A stretch of 64,000 bases of DNA from Croceimicrobium sp963977415 (GCA_963977415.1 CAXBOS010000011.1:1-64000), one strand, 5' to 3'. Shown: positions 6,905 to 17,115, counted from the first letter of the stretch. Numbers and translations: made by a program. Notes: generated by a model not told the origin, from the sequence alone.

Positions 6905-7870
6905 TTAAAACAAGCTATCAATGATTTCTTCAATACTTATCCCTTCAGCCTCTGCCTTGTAATTTTTCACCAAGCGGTGACGTAATATTGGCTTGGCTAC
7001 TGCCAAAACATCTTCCTTATCGGGACTGAATTTCCCCTTTAAAGCAGCATGCGCTTTCGCACCTAAAATTAGGTTTTGCGAGGCACGCGGTCCCGCTCCC
7101 CAAGAAATGTACTTTTGAGTAATAGCCGCCGCATTAGGGGTATTAGGTCTACTGGCCTGCACCAATTTAATGGCAAACTCATACACATTATCGGGTACAG
7201 GAATTTTACGCACTAAATTTTGAAAGAAAATGATTTCCTCACCGCTCAACACTTCATTTACCACAGCATTAACGCCCGCAGTCGTGTTTTTAACGATACT
7301 TACTTCTTCCTCAAAACTAGGGTAACCTACTTCTATATTAAACATGAAGCGATCTAATTGCGCTTCTGGCAAAGGATAGGTTCCTTCTTGTTCAATGGGG
7401 TTTTGCGTAGCCAACACAAAAAATGGCTTGGCCATGGCATAAGTGTGCCCTGCTGCCGTAACCGATCTTTCTTGCATCGCCTCTAATAAAGCCGACTGAG
7501 TTTTAGGCGGCGTACGGTTAATCTCATCTGCTAAAATAATATTCGCAAATAAGGGACCTTTCACAAATTTGAACTGACGGTTTTCATCCAATATTTCCGA
7601 GCCCACAATATCCGAAGGCATTAAGTCGGGGGTAAATTGAATTCTGCGGAAGCTTAAACCTAGCGCTTCAGACACCGTATTCACTAATAGAGTTTTAGCC
7701 AATCCTGGCACTCCAACTAATAAAGAGTGGCCTTTGCAAAAGATAGACATCAACAAAAGATGAATCACATCATCTTGTCCAATAATTACCTTCCCAATTT
7801 CCGCTTTTAACTGTTTGTATTTTACACCTAACTGTTTAACCGCATCTACATCATTCGTATTATTCTGCAT
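6905..7870 (-). CDS. MoxR-family AAA+ ATPase
   Basis: A 321-residue AAA+ ATPase of the MoxR class. These usually act as chaperones that activate or assemble partner proteins, often with von Willebrand factor A domain partners. Visible motifs are Walker A GVPGLAKT (about residue 57), Walker B ILADEINRTPPKTQ with the MoxR-typical arginine, sensor 1 ATQNP, and the C-terminal lid domain. The start overlaps the 3' end of the upstream parvulin gene by 11 bp, so it is co-transcribed with the foldase genes. No DUF58 or vWA partner gene is adjacent in this window, which is unusual for MoxR operons and leaves its target unknown. Confidence 0.92.
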   Translation of the reverse strand: MQNNTNDVDAVKQLGVKYKQLKAEIGKVIIGQDDVIHLLLMSIFCKGHSLLVGVPGLAKTLLVNTVSEALGLSFRRIQFTPDLMPSDIVGSEILDENRQFKFVKGPLFANIILADEINRTPPKTQSALLEAMQERSVTAAGHTYAMAKPFFVLATQNPIEQEGTYPLPEAQLDRFMFNIEVGYPSFEEEVSIVKNTTAGVNAVVNEVLSGEEIIFFQNLVRKIPVPDNVYEFAIKLVQASRPNTPNAAAITQKYISWGAGPRASQNLILGAKAHAALKGKFSPDKEDVLAVAKPILRHRLVKNYKAEAEGISIEEIIDSLF

Positions 7871-9248
7871 ATTGAGAAGCGTTTAGCCATTTTCTTTTAA
7901 AGGTGCAGGACAAATATTCATTATTTACCCGCACATAAGTCTCACCAATTTTATCGTTTACCCAATTTTCTAAAGCTTTTTGTTGCTTTTGAGCTTTGGC
8001 TACCTGCTGAATTCGCTGGTAATCTGCCCCCAAATCGGCGGTATGCGCCTCGGTGCGATCAATTAATTTGATTAATTTATATCCTTCCTTTTCATCGCGG
8101 GTTCGGAAAAAGGTAGCAGGACTCATCGTGCCCTCTTCAATATTCTCTAAAGCGTAAAAAATGGTTTTATCCAATTGACCCGTTTCCCAAACCGACTCGC
8201 CCGATTGTGGATTTACTGCTAATCCACCGTTCAGTTTAGAGTCTTCATCGTCTGAAAACTGCTTAGCCGCCTCCTCAAAACTGATTTTCCCCTCTAAAAT
8301 TAAGGTACGTACGCTGTCAATTACTCTTTTAGAAGCTTCTAAATTTTCAGCCGAAATTTTCGGTTTAATTAAAATATGACGCAAGTCTAACTCCTGACCA
8401 CGCTTAGATTGCAATTGAACAATGTGATAACCATACTCCGTTTTAAAGGGATCGCTAATTTCATTTAGGGATAAGTTAAAGGCAATGGCTTCAAACTCTT
8501 TAACAAACTGTCCCCGTTTAATACCCTTATACTCTCCCCCGTTTTTCGAGCTTCCTTCATCATCCGAATAAAGCACCGCCATTGTACTAAAAGAGGAACC
8601 ATTAAGAATCCGTTCTTTGATATTTATTAATTGATCAATGGCCTCTTGCTTGGCGTCTTCACTAACTTTAGGGAATTTTACAATTTCCGCGTATTTAACT
8701 TCCGCATTAATCAGGGGCAAACTGTCTTTGGGAATGTCATTATAAAACAAACGTACTTCCGAAGGCGTAATTTCTATGTCACCATTAATGGTTTGCATCA
8801 TACGCTGCGCGGTCATTTGATTGCGGATTAGCTCACTCATCTCCTCTTTTATCTCAAGGATAGATTTGCCATAATACTGCTCTAGCCTCTGACTGCTACC
8901 AATTTGTTGAATAAACACCTCAATTCTACGATCGATATTGGCTTGCACTTCTTCCTCGGAAACTTCCACACTGTCTAAATCCGCTTGGTGCAGCAGAAGC
9001 TTTTCTAAAAGCAACTCTTCAAAAACGTCACATTGATCTACTTCAAACTGTGGATTCTGCTTTTTCTGCGCTTCCATAGCTTGATTCAAATCGCTTTTCA
9101 AAACAATATTCTTACCTACTACGGCTAAAACACCGTCAATTAAAACTCCTTGAGCGGAAAGCGTAGGACCGAACAAAGCAATAATAAATAGCGCGAGGCC
9201 AGCGGTTTTAGGGATAAGTTTCAAATTCCTTCTTTTTAAGAGCATCAT
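7860..9248 (-). CDS. SurA-like periplasmic peptidylprolyl isomerase
   Basis: Periplasmic chaperone/foldase for outer-membrane proteins. At 462 residues it has a signal sequence (LALFIIALFGPTLSAQ), a SurA-type N-terminal chaperone segment beginning GVLIDGVLAVVGKNIVLKSD, and two parvulin domains. The first spans about residues 185-285 (with GEYKGIKRGQFVKEF and YGYHIVQL). The second spans about residues 290-400 (with DLRHILIKP). The start at 9248 overlaps the preceding gene by 41 bp. A TTG at 9224 would reduce this overlap and give a more usual signal peptide, so the exact start is uncertain. It sits in an operon with two further parvulin-family genes and a MoxR ATPase. Confidence 0.9.
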   Translation of the reverse strand: MMLLKRRNLKLIPKTAGLALFIIALFGPTLSAQGVLIDGVLAVVGKNIVLKSDLNQAMEAQKKQNPQFEVDQCDVFEELLLEKLLLHQADLDSVEVSEEEVQANIDRRIEVFIQQIGSSQRLEQYYGKSILEIKEEMSELIRNQMTAQRMMQTINGDIEITPSEVRLFYNDIPKDSLPLINAEVKYAEIVKFPKVSEDAKQEAIDQLINIKERILNGSSFSTMAVLYSDDEGSSKNGGEYKGIKRGQFVKEFEAIAFNLSLNEISDPFKTEYGYHIVQLQSKRGQELDLRHILIKPKISAENLEASKRVIDSVRTLILEGKISFEEAAKQFSDDEDSKLNGGLAVNPQSGESVWETGQLDKTIFYALENIEEGTMSPATFFRTRDEKEGYKLIKLIDRTEAHTADLGADYQRIQQVAKAQKQQKALENWVNDKIGETYVRVNNEYLSCTFKRKWLNASQYAE

Positions 9249-10074
9249 TAACTAAGTTTTTCTCTAAATCGGCAATTAGGTCCAATCGTTTTTTATTCAA
9301 AAGGGTATTGCGGATAATGTCTTTCACATAAAAAATCGGAGCAGAATTGTCTTTAATCTTATACTCCTTTATTTGCGCCAAGTAAATTAAGCCTTCTTCT
9401 TCCAACTCAATCCACGTATTACGCGCTAAAAAATCTTGCTGATTGTAAGTACGAATCGGTATCAGCTTCCTAAAATCATTGAAACTTATCCAAGCCGTAT
9501 CTTCCAAAGAAAAAGAACGCGCAAAGCTAAGGCTATAGTCTAGTAAGGCCTCTAAATCTTTTGCTTCACTCGATTTAAACCATTTTTTCAAATTATCCAG
9601 TTCGGGCGCATCTTGGGGAACCACGATATAACGGATTTTCAGGATATTCTCTTTTAACAAAAAGTTTTGGCTATTTGCTTGATAATAATCCTTTATCTGT
9701 AATTCCGAAATGCTGGTGTCCAGTCTGTCGTCTACATACTTTTGTAGATAAGCATACTTTAAAAGATCGTTGCGATAATTGCGAATTTGCTCCTCAAATT
9801 GCTTTTGTTCGTCCGTTAAATTGAATTCGGCTTTATAAACCATCAATTCATTTTTGGCCCAAACATTAATAAAGTTCTGCACAAAAGTGGCGCTATCCTC
9901 GGAGCTTAAACCTTCCGGTAGAACGGCTACAATATCGTGCCTGTAAAGCTTCGATTCATAAACCCGCGCCACTAACTCTCCTTCCTCTTCGGTGCCCTTG
10001 TTGAAAATACTATCACAAGAACTAAAGAGAACTAGGCTTAAAAATAGGACGCTATGGAAGAGGCTTTTATTCAA
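9208..10074 (-). CDS. SurA N-domain-like lipoprotein without a clear parvulin domain
   Basis: A 288-residue lipoprotein: the N terminus MNKSLFHSVLFLSLVLFSSC gives a lipobox ending in Cys20. The body is helical and charged, with a SurA/PpiC-like N-terminal chaperone region (about 30-145). The C-terminal half is where a parvulin domain would be expected, but it lacks the usual HI(L/M)V and YG(W/Y)H signatures. Only traces of the fold remain, such as KIRYIVVPQ. It probably acts as a non-enzymatic chaperone. It lies between two genuine parvulin genes and overlaps both (8 bp upstream, 41 bp downstream), which supports a joint role in outer-membrane protein biogenesis. Confidence 0.7.
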   Translation of the reverse strand: MNKSLFHSVLFLSLVLFSSCDSIFNKGTEEEGELVARVYESKLYRHDIVAVLPEGLSSEDSATFVQNFINVWAKNELMVYKAEFNLTDEQKQFEEQIRNYRNDLLKYAYLQKYVDDRLDTSISELQIKDYYQANSQNFLLKENILKIRYIVVPQDAPELDNLKKWFKSSEAKDLEALLDYSLSFARSFSLEDTAWISFNDFRKLIPIRTYNQQDFLARNTWIELEEEGLIYLAQIKEYKIKDNSAPIFYVKDIIRNTLLNKKRLDLIADLEKNLVNDALKKKEFETYP

Positions 10075-12034
10075 GCTCGCTTACCACTTTATTGAGTACT
10101 GTTTGATTTACCTGTACTGGATATTTCAGTTTCAGGTCTTCTAACCACTGGGCTTCCAGATACTCTTGGTAGTCGCTGATTACTTTTCCTTTGGCTTCTT
10201 CAAATGTTTTCGCCCTTGGTGCCTCAATATTAAGCACATAGGCTTGGATATAACGATCGTTTTGAACTTCAATATCGGATTTACCCGCTTTGCTCATTTC
10301 CTTTACCGATGTCAAGTTCAACTCTTCTAAACTATATAAACCGCTATCAATCGCTAAATCTAATTTAGAATCTTCATTTAATTCCGCTAAAACTTCCGCC
10401 TCTAATTTGCCCTTTTTAAGAAGCTTAACTGCTTTTTTCGCAATCTTTTTAGAGGAAGCATCTACTTTATAAGCCTGGTAGCGCGTAGGCCACTGGTACT
10501 TATCTGCATTCATAGCAAAGAATGCTTTTAATCCACTGGTGTCGGACATTGCCTGACGCCATACTTTTTCTTCGGTTAAGTCGAAAAGTAAAATACCTTC
10601 AAAGTACTCACGCTCTAATAAACGGAATTCCGGATACTTAGTCGATAAGCGACTCTTCTCATAAGCTAAAAGCTCACCATTGGCATACTCTTTAATAGCT
10701 TTATAAAGCTTCGAATCTAAAGTGCTACCGCGACGAAATTTGGTTTGAGCGCTTTCTAAGAAAGTAAGAAAGTCTTTAATGGTGTACTCCTTATTATCGA
10801 AGCTAAACAATACTAAATCTCCATTCTTAAGCTTCTTAATTTTCCACTCGCCTTTATTGTAGCTTTCCTCATCTACTTGGGCAAATGCCTTTTTGTACAG
10901 TTGGGGATACTCTTTAAAGTTATAGTCTTGTTTTATGCGCTTCATTACACTTACCTCGCTTTGCTGCGCACGAATATCTCTTTCTACTTTAGACTTTATC
11001 TCAGACTGAACTTTTTCAAAGCCCAATTCCTCGTCTTTCTTAATCAACTTAATAATATGCCAGCCCACCGGGGTTTTTACCGGTTTAGAGTAGCTGCCAA
11101 TTTCGCTAATACCGAAAGCAGCATCTTCAAATTCAGGATACATTTTATTGATACCAAATGGATCTAATTGTCCGCCACGTGGAATCGACGTTTTATCTTC
11201 ACTGTACTGACGTACTAATGTTTCAAACTCTTCGCCCGCTTCTAGCTTACTATAAATTTCATCAATTTTAGTTTTCACATCCGCTCTTTGCTCGTCGGTC
11301 GTTTTATCATTGTCAATTAACATGATATGCGCCACCGTAACCTTACCTCTTGCAGCGCGCTTGTCGGTAGGCTTTACCAAGTGGTAACCATATTGACTGC
11401 GAACAGGCATGGAAATCTCTCCAATTCGGGTAGTATAAGCAGCTGACTCGAAGGGATAAACCATATCGAATACGGTAAAGAAGCCTAAATCGCCTTGACG
11501 TTGAGCACTGTAGGTATCGTCTGAACTAGCGGCTAAAGCTTCGAAAGACATGCCGTCCTTTACAATCTTATTGCGAATAGAAAGCGCCTTGTTGTATGCC
11601 ACTAAAGTATCTTCTGGGCTGGGGCTTTTATCGAGTTTCACCATAATATGCGAAGCACGAATGTCATACTTCATGCGGGTATAGGCCTCACGTACTAATT
11701 CGTTGGTAACATCTTTATCTGAAAGATAGGGCTTCACCAATTGCTCGCGGTAATTTCTAAACTCACGCAAGAAATTAGGCATGGTATCTTTTCCTAGCTC
11801 TTTGGCATCGTGTACCTTAAGCTTGAAATTAATGTATAAGTCAAGATATTCTAAAGGTGTTTTGGGGTCGATATCCTCACCAATATCACGGTTTTTATTG
11901 TAAACCGCCATATATTCATCGGCGCGAATTGTATCGTCTGCTACTGTAAACAATACTTGATTGGCCCATTTCTCCTGTGCTTGCGCAGATAGAAATAAAA
12001 CACCGCAGAAAATGCTGGCAAATACTTTCTTCAT
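10067..12034 (-). CDS. Periplasmic peptidylprolyl isomerase with two parvulin domains
   Basis: A 655-residue exported foldase. The signal peptide is MKKVFASIFCGVLFLSAQAQ. Two parvulin (PpiC) domains follow an N-terminal chaperone segment. The first (about residues 125-225) runs from IRASHIMVKL to YGYHLVKPTDKR. The second (about 230-335) runs from VTVAHIMLIDND to VGWHIIKLIKKD. The C-terminal 300 residues are a helical region without a recognised domain. It is the first gene of a likely four-gene transcript (this gene, the lipoprotein, the SurA-like gene, the MoxR ATPase), 27 bp downstream of guaB. Confidence 0.9.
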   Translation of the reverse strand: MKKVFASIFCGVLFLSAQAQEKWANQVLFTVADDTIRADEYMAVYNKNRDIGEDIDPKTPLEYLDLYINFKLKVHDAKELGKDTMPNFLREFRNYREQLVKPYLSDKDVTNELVREAYTRMKYDIRASHIMVKLDKSPSPEDTLVAYNKALSIRNKIVKDGMSFEALAASSDDTYSAQRQGDLGFFTVFDMVYPFESAAYTTRIGEISMPVRSQYGYHLVKPTDKRAARGKVTVAHIMLIDNDKTTDEQRADVKTKIDEIYSKLEAGEEFETLVRQYSEDKTSIPRGGQLDPFGINKMYPEFEDAAFGISEIGSYSKPVKTPVGWHIIKLIKKDEELGFEKVQSEIKSKVERDIRAQQSEVSVMKRIKQDYNFKEYPQLYKKAFAQVDEESYNKGEWKIKKLKNGDLVLFSFDNKEYTIKDFLTFLESAQTKFRRGSTLDSKLYKAIKEYANGELLAYEKSRLSTKYPEFRLLEREYFEGILLFDLTEEKVWRQAMSDTSGLKAFFAMNADKYQWPTRYQAYKVDASSKKIAKKAVKLLKKGKLEAEVLAELNEDSKLDLAIDSGLYSLEELNLTSVKEMSKAGKSDIEVQNDRYIQAYVLNIEAPRAKTFEEAKGKVISDYQEYLEAQWLEDLKLKYPVQVNQTVLNKVVSELE

Positions 12035-12061
12035 AGGGAAAAACTCTCTTTTAATTAAAAA

Positions 12062-13537
12062 TTAATGTCTACTATAATTTGGTGATTCTCTCGTAATCTG
12101 CACGTCATGTGGGTGACTTTCGTGTATACCCGCACTTGTAATGCGCACGAAATTACCTTTTTCTTGCAAGGCTTTCACATTTGCGGCACCACAATATCCC
12201 ATACCGGCTCTTAAACCACCCATAAACTGATACATTACTTCACCTACTTCTCCTTTATAGGCTACACGTCCTACAATACCTTCGGGAACCAATTTTTTAA
12301 TATCGTCTTCCACATCCTGGAAATAACGATCCTTGGATCCTTGCTGCATGGCCTCTATAGAGCCCATTCCGCGGTAGGTTTTATACTGACGACCTTCATA
12401 AATAATGGTCTCACCTGGTGCTTCCTTAGTTCCAGCTAGTAAAGAACCCAACATAACGGTGTCTGCACCCGCAGCTACCGCTTTTACAATATCGCCTGTA
12501 AAGCGAATACCACCATCGGCTATAATTGGAATATCGGTACCGGCTAATCCTTTTTTAACCTCCATAATCGCGGTTAATTGGGGTACTCCCACTCCGGCTA
12601 CTACGCGTGTAGTGCAAATAGAACCAGGACCAATGCCCACTTTAATCGCATCGGCACCCGCATCGGCTAAATATTTTGCGCCTTCGGCTGTCGCCACATT
12701 ACCAACTACTACATCCAAATTAGGGAATTTGGCTTTTACCGCCTTTAAGGCTTTTACCACACCAGCCGAATGTCCGTGGGCCGTATCTATAATAATAGCA
12801 TCTACATGAGATTCTACCAAAGCAGTAACACGTTCAATTACATCTGCGGTAACGCCTACTGCTGCAGCTACACGTAAACGACCAAAATCGTCTTTATTAG
12901 CATTGGGCTTGATATGCGATTTGGTAATATCACGGTAAGTTATTAAACCGATCAGTTTATTCTCTGCATCTACTACCGGTAACTTTTCAATCTTGTGCTT
13001 TTGCAGGATTACTTCTGCTTGTGCAAGACTGGTATTCTCTAAAGTGGTAACCAATCCTTCACTAGTCATTATCTCCTTTAAAGGACGATCATCTCGCTTT
13101 TCAAAGCGTAAGTCGCGATTGGTAATTATACCCAATAAGGTTTTATCTGCGCTTACTATGGGTATTCCACCGATTTTAAAATCAGACATCATTTTCTTGG
13201 CATCCTCCACCAAGGCACTTTCTGGTAAAGTTACCGGATCGAGGATCATCCCACTCTCAGCTCTTTTTACATTGCGCACTTCTACCGCTTGTTGCTCGAT
13301 AGTCATGTTTTTATGTAAAACCCCAATACCACCATCTTGAGCAATAGCAATAGCCATACGCGCTTCAGTTACGGTATCCATCGCTGCCGAAATAATCGGT
13401 GCCTTTAAAGTAATATTACGGGTAAAACGAGTAGTTAGATCAACTTCGCGGGGTAAGATTTCCGAAAAGGCTGGTACTAAAAGTACGTCGTCATAAGTTA
13501 GTCCTTCACTTATGACTTTATCGCTAAAAGTTGACAT
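12062..13537 (-). CDS. guaB: IMP dehydrogenase
   Basis: Oxidises IMP to XMP with NAD+, the committed step to GMP. At 491 residues it has the normal length. A (beta/alpha)8 barrel is interrupted by a tandem CBS domain pair (about residues 95-205). The catalytic Cys308 lies in GPGSICTTRVVAG, and the mobile flap region GGLRAGMGYCGA is present. A minus-strand TAATTTTGCGCGC sequence 33 bp upstream resembles the -7 promoter element. The intergenic gap of 27 bp to the parvulin operon downstream suggests possible read-through. Confidence 0.98.
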   Translation of the reverse strand: MSTFSDKVISEGLTYDDVLLVPAFSEILPREVDLTTRFTRNITLKAPIISAAMDTVTEARMAIAIAQDGGIGVLHKNMTIEQQAVEVRNVKRAESGMILDPVTLPESALVEDAKKMMSDFKIGGIPIVSADKTLLGIITNRDLRFEKRDDRPLKEIMTSEGLVTTLENTSLAQAEVILQKHKIEKLPVVDAENKLIGLITYRDITKSHIKPNANKDDFGRLRVAAAVGVTADVIERVTALVESHVDAIIIDTAHGHSAGVVKALKAVKAKFPNLDVVVGNVATAEGAKYLADAGADAIKVGIGPGSICTTRVVAGVGVPQLTAIMEVKKGLAGTDIPIIADGGIRFTGDIVKAVAAGADTVMLGSLLAGTKEAPGETIIYEGRQYKTYRGMGSIEAMQQGSKDRYFQDVEDDIKKLVPEGIVGRVAYKGEVGEVMYQFMGGLRAGMGYCGAANVKALQEKGNFVRITSAGIHESHPHDVQITRESPNYSRH

Positions 13538-13569
13538 AGAGCGCTTGCAATTTTAAATTGAATTGCGCG

Positions 13570-13577
13570 CAAAATTA
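13570..13577 (-). promoter_or_regulatory. Possible promoter -7 element for guaB
   Basis: The minus strand reads TAATTTTGCGCG, matching TAnnTTTG with the GCG extension seen at other promoters here. No TTG -33 element was found at the expected spacing, so support is partial. Confidence 0.4.
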
Positions 13578-13642
13578 AGAATTAAAACCGATTTTCCCCT
13601 CATATACTAAGCTATATAGTTAGACTCGATCAGATTTTAACT

Positions 13643-13676
13643 TAAAAAAAAAGACTGAACCCCAAAGTCCAGCCTT
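13643..13676 (-). terminator. Intrinsic terminator after the first adhesin copy
   Basis: On the minus strand a 10-bp stem, AAGGCTGGAC pairing with GTTCAGTCTT (two G-U pairs), is followed by a run of eight T residues. It lies 35 bp past the stop codon of the gene at 13711. Confidence 0.8.
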
Positions 13677-13710
13677 TTTATCAAACAAGCAAAATATAAA
13701 ACCTTAATCT

Positions 13711-16700
13711 CTAACGGATAAGCGTAAAGTTTCCGCGTTCTTCGGTAGGGGCATCACCAGGTGTGGCATACTTAATAAAGTAAATATACACTCCCTGTGG
13801 AGCCGCATTTCCTGCATCGGTTCCATCCCAACGTACTTGCGGGTCATTCGTTTCAAATACTTTCGTGCCCCAGCGGTTCATAATATAGAACTGATAGTTC
13901 TCAATATCATTCAAGCGCATCGAAGGTCCGAAGGTGGTATTCTCTTCCACCCCACTGCCTGGTCTAAAAGCAGTAGCTAAGAATACGCGCGCTTCTTGTT
14001 GACTGCAGGCTTCGTTGGAAAAGGCATTCATCGGATTACCGAAATTATCAATAATACCTTGTGGATTACCGCCTTCTATCGCTTTAACATAGTAGCAATA
14101 GGCTCCTGCATCAGGGTCTGCTGCTACTAAATCGGCTATCTCATAATCGGTATAAGTCGTATCATCACCGCCATTTACGTTTACATTCTCGCCTACTTTC
14201 ACGTAGTTGAAGTCTCCTTCGGCACGACGGTAAATCTCGTATTTCTCTACATATCCGCCCCAACCTTGGTAGGAAGTCCAAGTTAAACGATTCGTTAAAT
14301 CGGGCTCTCCTTTTACATTTAGGCGCATGTTACGAGAAATATTACTAATCGTGTCATAACCACCACAGCTATCTGTTGCCGTTACGCGGTAGAAGTAATC
14401 GAACTTATCTGCTTGCACCCCAAAATCTTGGAAAGTGATAATATAAGGAGGTGCCGTAGGCTTACCAATAGTAGCAATCGTGCGGTAAGGACCAAAATAC
14501 TCGGGCGCTCTTTGGATCTGGAAGCTTCTCACATCCGCCTTGCCGTCGATATACACATCAATATCTAAAGACTTACGCGTAAAATCGTTGCTTACGCTTG
14601 AGATGTACAATTGATCCGACTGACGTGGCACTTCCGCTTGGATACAAACCGTATTCGATATCGAACTGAAGTTGTTGATGGTATCCATCGCTTCTATCGT
14701 ATAACAATACTGAAAATCTTTCTGCAGTACATTCTGACGGTAAGTTGTGTCATCCGGAGAGGCGGTAAACAATACCGTCGGCCCTATAATAGTTCCATCA
14801 GGTTCGGTTATTAATGTCCACACGCGATACTGATGCACCCCAGCAGGGAACTCCTTATAAGCATTCCAGCTAATGCGAGAGAAGCCCTCACATTTATTAA
14901 TGTAATTACGTAAAAATACCGTGTTATGCGGAGTCACCGCTAAATCATCACTCTGATTTCCACAGCTATCTACGGATACCACTTTAAATTGCTCCGAACG
15001 AGTATCCGCTTGACTTCCTGCCCATTCGTAAGGCATAGCCGTTCCCGCGGGAATCGTATCTACAATCACCCATCCATTTAATGGATCATTGTAAAAGAGG
15101 TAAAAGCTTACGATATCTTTATTTTGACTCGCATCAAAATCAATTTCCGCTTTATTATTCATACTAACCGATACGCTACCAATTTCTGGATTCTCATTAT
15201 TGGTGCGATCTAAGAAACGGCTCGTGTCTTGCGTGGAACCCGAATAACAGCCTACTACCGTATCGGGTACTCTAATTTGATAGGCTACCGTTAAATCACA
15301 AACACTTACCGTATCGATAAAACTCGTAGTAGTGGTTTCCCCTACTTTTTGCCAATTGCCGCTACTCTCGGGTGCTTCCACCCAAACCTCGTAAATATTT
15401 CCGCGGAAAGGATTTAAGCCCCCACTATTATAAGGAGTCCAACTGAGCTGCGCATATTCAGGACTACCTGTTGGCACCGCTGTTAAACTCATCGTCATGG
15501 TATTTATCGTATCACTCGGTAAGGAAATGAAATCGCAAGGACCGGTACTCATTTCCATGTAGAAGTAACTCGTTGCTCCCTGAGAAGGAACTAGGGTAGA
15601 AAGTGTATCAAAGTGAGGGATACTATCCACTACCGTCCAGGGACCATTGGGACTACTTGAACCATAAATACGCCAGTAGTTAAACTCTAAGATACTGTCC
15701 ATTACCGGTTGACTCCAACCTAAACGTACCGAACCATCCTTCTGCACATCCGAACATCTAAGTCCAGGTGGATTAGGTTCACCCGCTATAACTTCTACAA
15801 TAATGGTAGCCAGACCCACCTTGGGGGCGGCGCAACCATCATCTTCCATTCGCACCGTAAAATAATAGGTATTTGAAGCCGAGCCACAACCCCCAAAGTT
15901 CAGGTGAACACAATCAGGAATCCAGAAAAACTCTACCGTATTTTGAATAACACTGCAATAGGTTCCCGTTGAGTTAAAAGAGGTCAAGGTAGCACAAGGG
16001 GCCGCTCCATTACAACCCGTGCTCGAGGCATAGTTGTTTGAGTTTAATTGCAGTCCACCCGCTTTCATACATATCTGCTGGAATGAACCATTCGCAAACT
16101 GATCTAAATCACGCGCTACTACTCTAAACTGAACGGTATCTTGGGGATAAGTTCTAATACGATATACATTACCCGTACGCACTACATCGGTGTAAATCGA
16201 CGTGTCAATTTCCGCCGCTGGGGTACTATTATTAGTCGGACAGCGAGTGCCATTTAGATAATAAACCGGTACGTCACGGAAAACCTCTCCGATGAGCTGG
16301 TTACAACGATATTCTCTAATTACCACGCAACTCGCATACCAACCCTCTACCGGGTTATTTGCTAAAGCGGTTAGTTCTCCCGATTGGGGATCTAAAGTGT
16401 TAGGACCATTACTAGCATTTTCTGTTCCATCAGGAAAGGGAGCGATATTCGAATAACCAGAACTATAAGCAATGTTAGAGTTTGATGCATCCCAAGGCTG
16501 ACCCCAGTCAAATACTAAAGAATCAATATCCTTATCCGACGGTAAGTGGTTAAACTCAAAAAGGTAGTTAGGGCAAGTTACCGCATTCGCATCTTGAGCA
16601 AATACAGGACTATTATCAAAGCAAGTGCTCGTATTTAAAGGCTGAGTAGCACCAGGAGGTGTATAAGGATACATCTTAGAACGAAGAAAATAACCCGATG

Positions 16701-17115
16701 CATTGGTGTTTACCAAAGAAGGACGACAGCAAGAAGTCCAGCTAAACACCCAGCCTGCTGCGGGCGGAACACCATTTAAGGAAGTCGGGGAACTGCGATA
16801 GACCCCTTTTTCAATCGCACCATCATCTCCCGATGAGCAATTGATATCCAACGCTGTATTAGGGCAATCTGGGGATACATCTCCCGAAAGGGCTGGAATA
16901 TAAGTACATGGAATATTACCAAATGGGCCATTTATATTTTGCGTACCTGTTGGGATGTTAGCTCCCGTGCAGTCTCTATAAAGTACTAAGGTGAAAATAT
17001 ATTGACCATTGGTGGTACATTCCCAATAGATCTCTCCCCCTAAAAGGTGAGAGGCTTGTGCTTTGGGCACCATTAGGAAAAACATGATAACGAGCAGGGC
17101 AGAGAATCTTTTCAT
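13711..17115 (-). CDS. Large secreted adhesin-like protein with type IX secretion (type B) C-terminal domain, copy 1
   Basis: A 1134-residue exported protein. After the signal peptide MKRFSALLVIMFFLMVPKAQA comes ASHLLGGEIYWECTTNG, the start of an N-terminal module common in Bacteroidota gliding-associated proteins. Fibronectin type III-like modules fill much of residues 480-1010. The last 85 or so residues form a gliding motility-associated C-terminal domain, with ATAFRPGSGVE, YQFYIMNRWGTKVFETND, WDGT, PQGVYIYFI and a final GNFTLIR. This domain directs export through the type IX system, so the protein is probably cell-surface or secreted. It is a tandem paralogue of the gene at 17323-20727, with the same length and no indels. 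The differences I saw are confined to the first 163 residues and the last 18 residues. Confidence 0.9.
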   Translation of the reverse strand: MKRFSALLVIMFFLMVPKAQASHLLGGEIYWECTTNGQYIFTLVLYRDCTGANIPTGTQNINGPFGNIPCTYIPALSGDVSPDCPNTALDINCSSGDDGAIEKGVYRSSPTSLNGVPPAAGWVFSWTSCCRPSLVNTNASGYFLRSKMYPYTPPGATQPLNTSTCFDNSPVFAQDANAVTCPNYLFEFNHLPSDKDIDSLVFDWGQPWDASNSNIAYSSGYSNIAPFPDGTENASNGPNTLDPQSGELTALANNPVEGWYASCVVIREYRCNQLIGEVFRDVPVYYLNGTRCPTNNSTPAAEIDTSIYTDVVRTGNVYRIRTYPQDTVQFRVVARDLDQFANGSFQQICMKAGGLQLNSNNYASSTGCNGAAPCATLTSFNSTGTYCSVIQNTVEFFWIPDCVHLNFGGCGSASNTYYFTVRMEDDGCAAPKVGLATIIVEVIAGEPNPPGLRCSDVQKDGSVRLGWSQPVMDSILEFNYWRIYGSSSPNGPWTVVDSIPHFDTLSTLVPSQGATSYFYMEMSTGPCDFISLPSDTINTMTMSLTAVPTGSPEYAQLSWTPYNSGGLNPFRGNIYEVWVEAPESSGNWQKVGETTTTSFIDTVSVCDLTVAYQIRVPDTVVGCYSGSTQDTSRFLDRTNNENPEIGSVSVSMNNKAEIDFDASQNKDIVSFYLFYNDPLNGWVIVDTIPAGTAMPYEWAGSQADTRSEQFKVVSVDSCGNQSDDLAVTPHNTVFLRNYINKCEGFSRISWNAYKEFPAGVHQYRVWTLITEPDGTIIGPTVLFTASPDDTTYRQNVLQKDFQYCYTIEAMDTINNFSSISNTVCIQAEVPRQSDQLYISSVSNDFTRKSLDIDVYIDGKADVRSFQIQRAPEYFGPYRTIATIGKPTAPPYIITFQDFGVQADKFDYFYRVTATDSCGGYDTISNISRNMRLNVKGEPDLTNRLTWTSYQGWGGYVEKYEIYRRAEGDFNYVKVGENVNVNGGDDTTYTDYEIADLVAADPDAGAYCYYVKAIEGGNPQGIIDNFGNPMNAFSNEACSQQEARVFLATAFRPGSGVEENTTFGPSMRLNDIENYQFYIMNRWGTKVFETNDPQVRWDGTDAGNAAPQGVYIYFIKYATPGDAPTEERGNFTLIR

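Noticed and set aside
12405..13340. Open frames on the plus strand opposite guaB
   Set aside because: Shadows of a well-conserved gene; no independent coding features.
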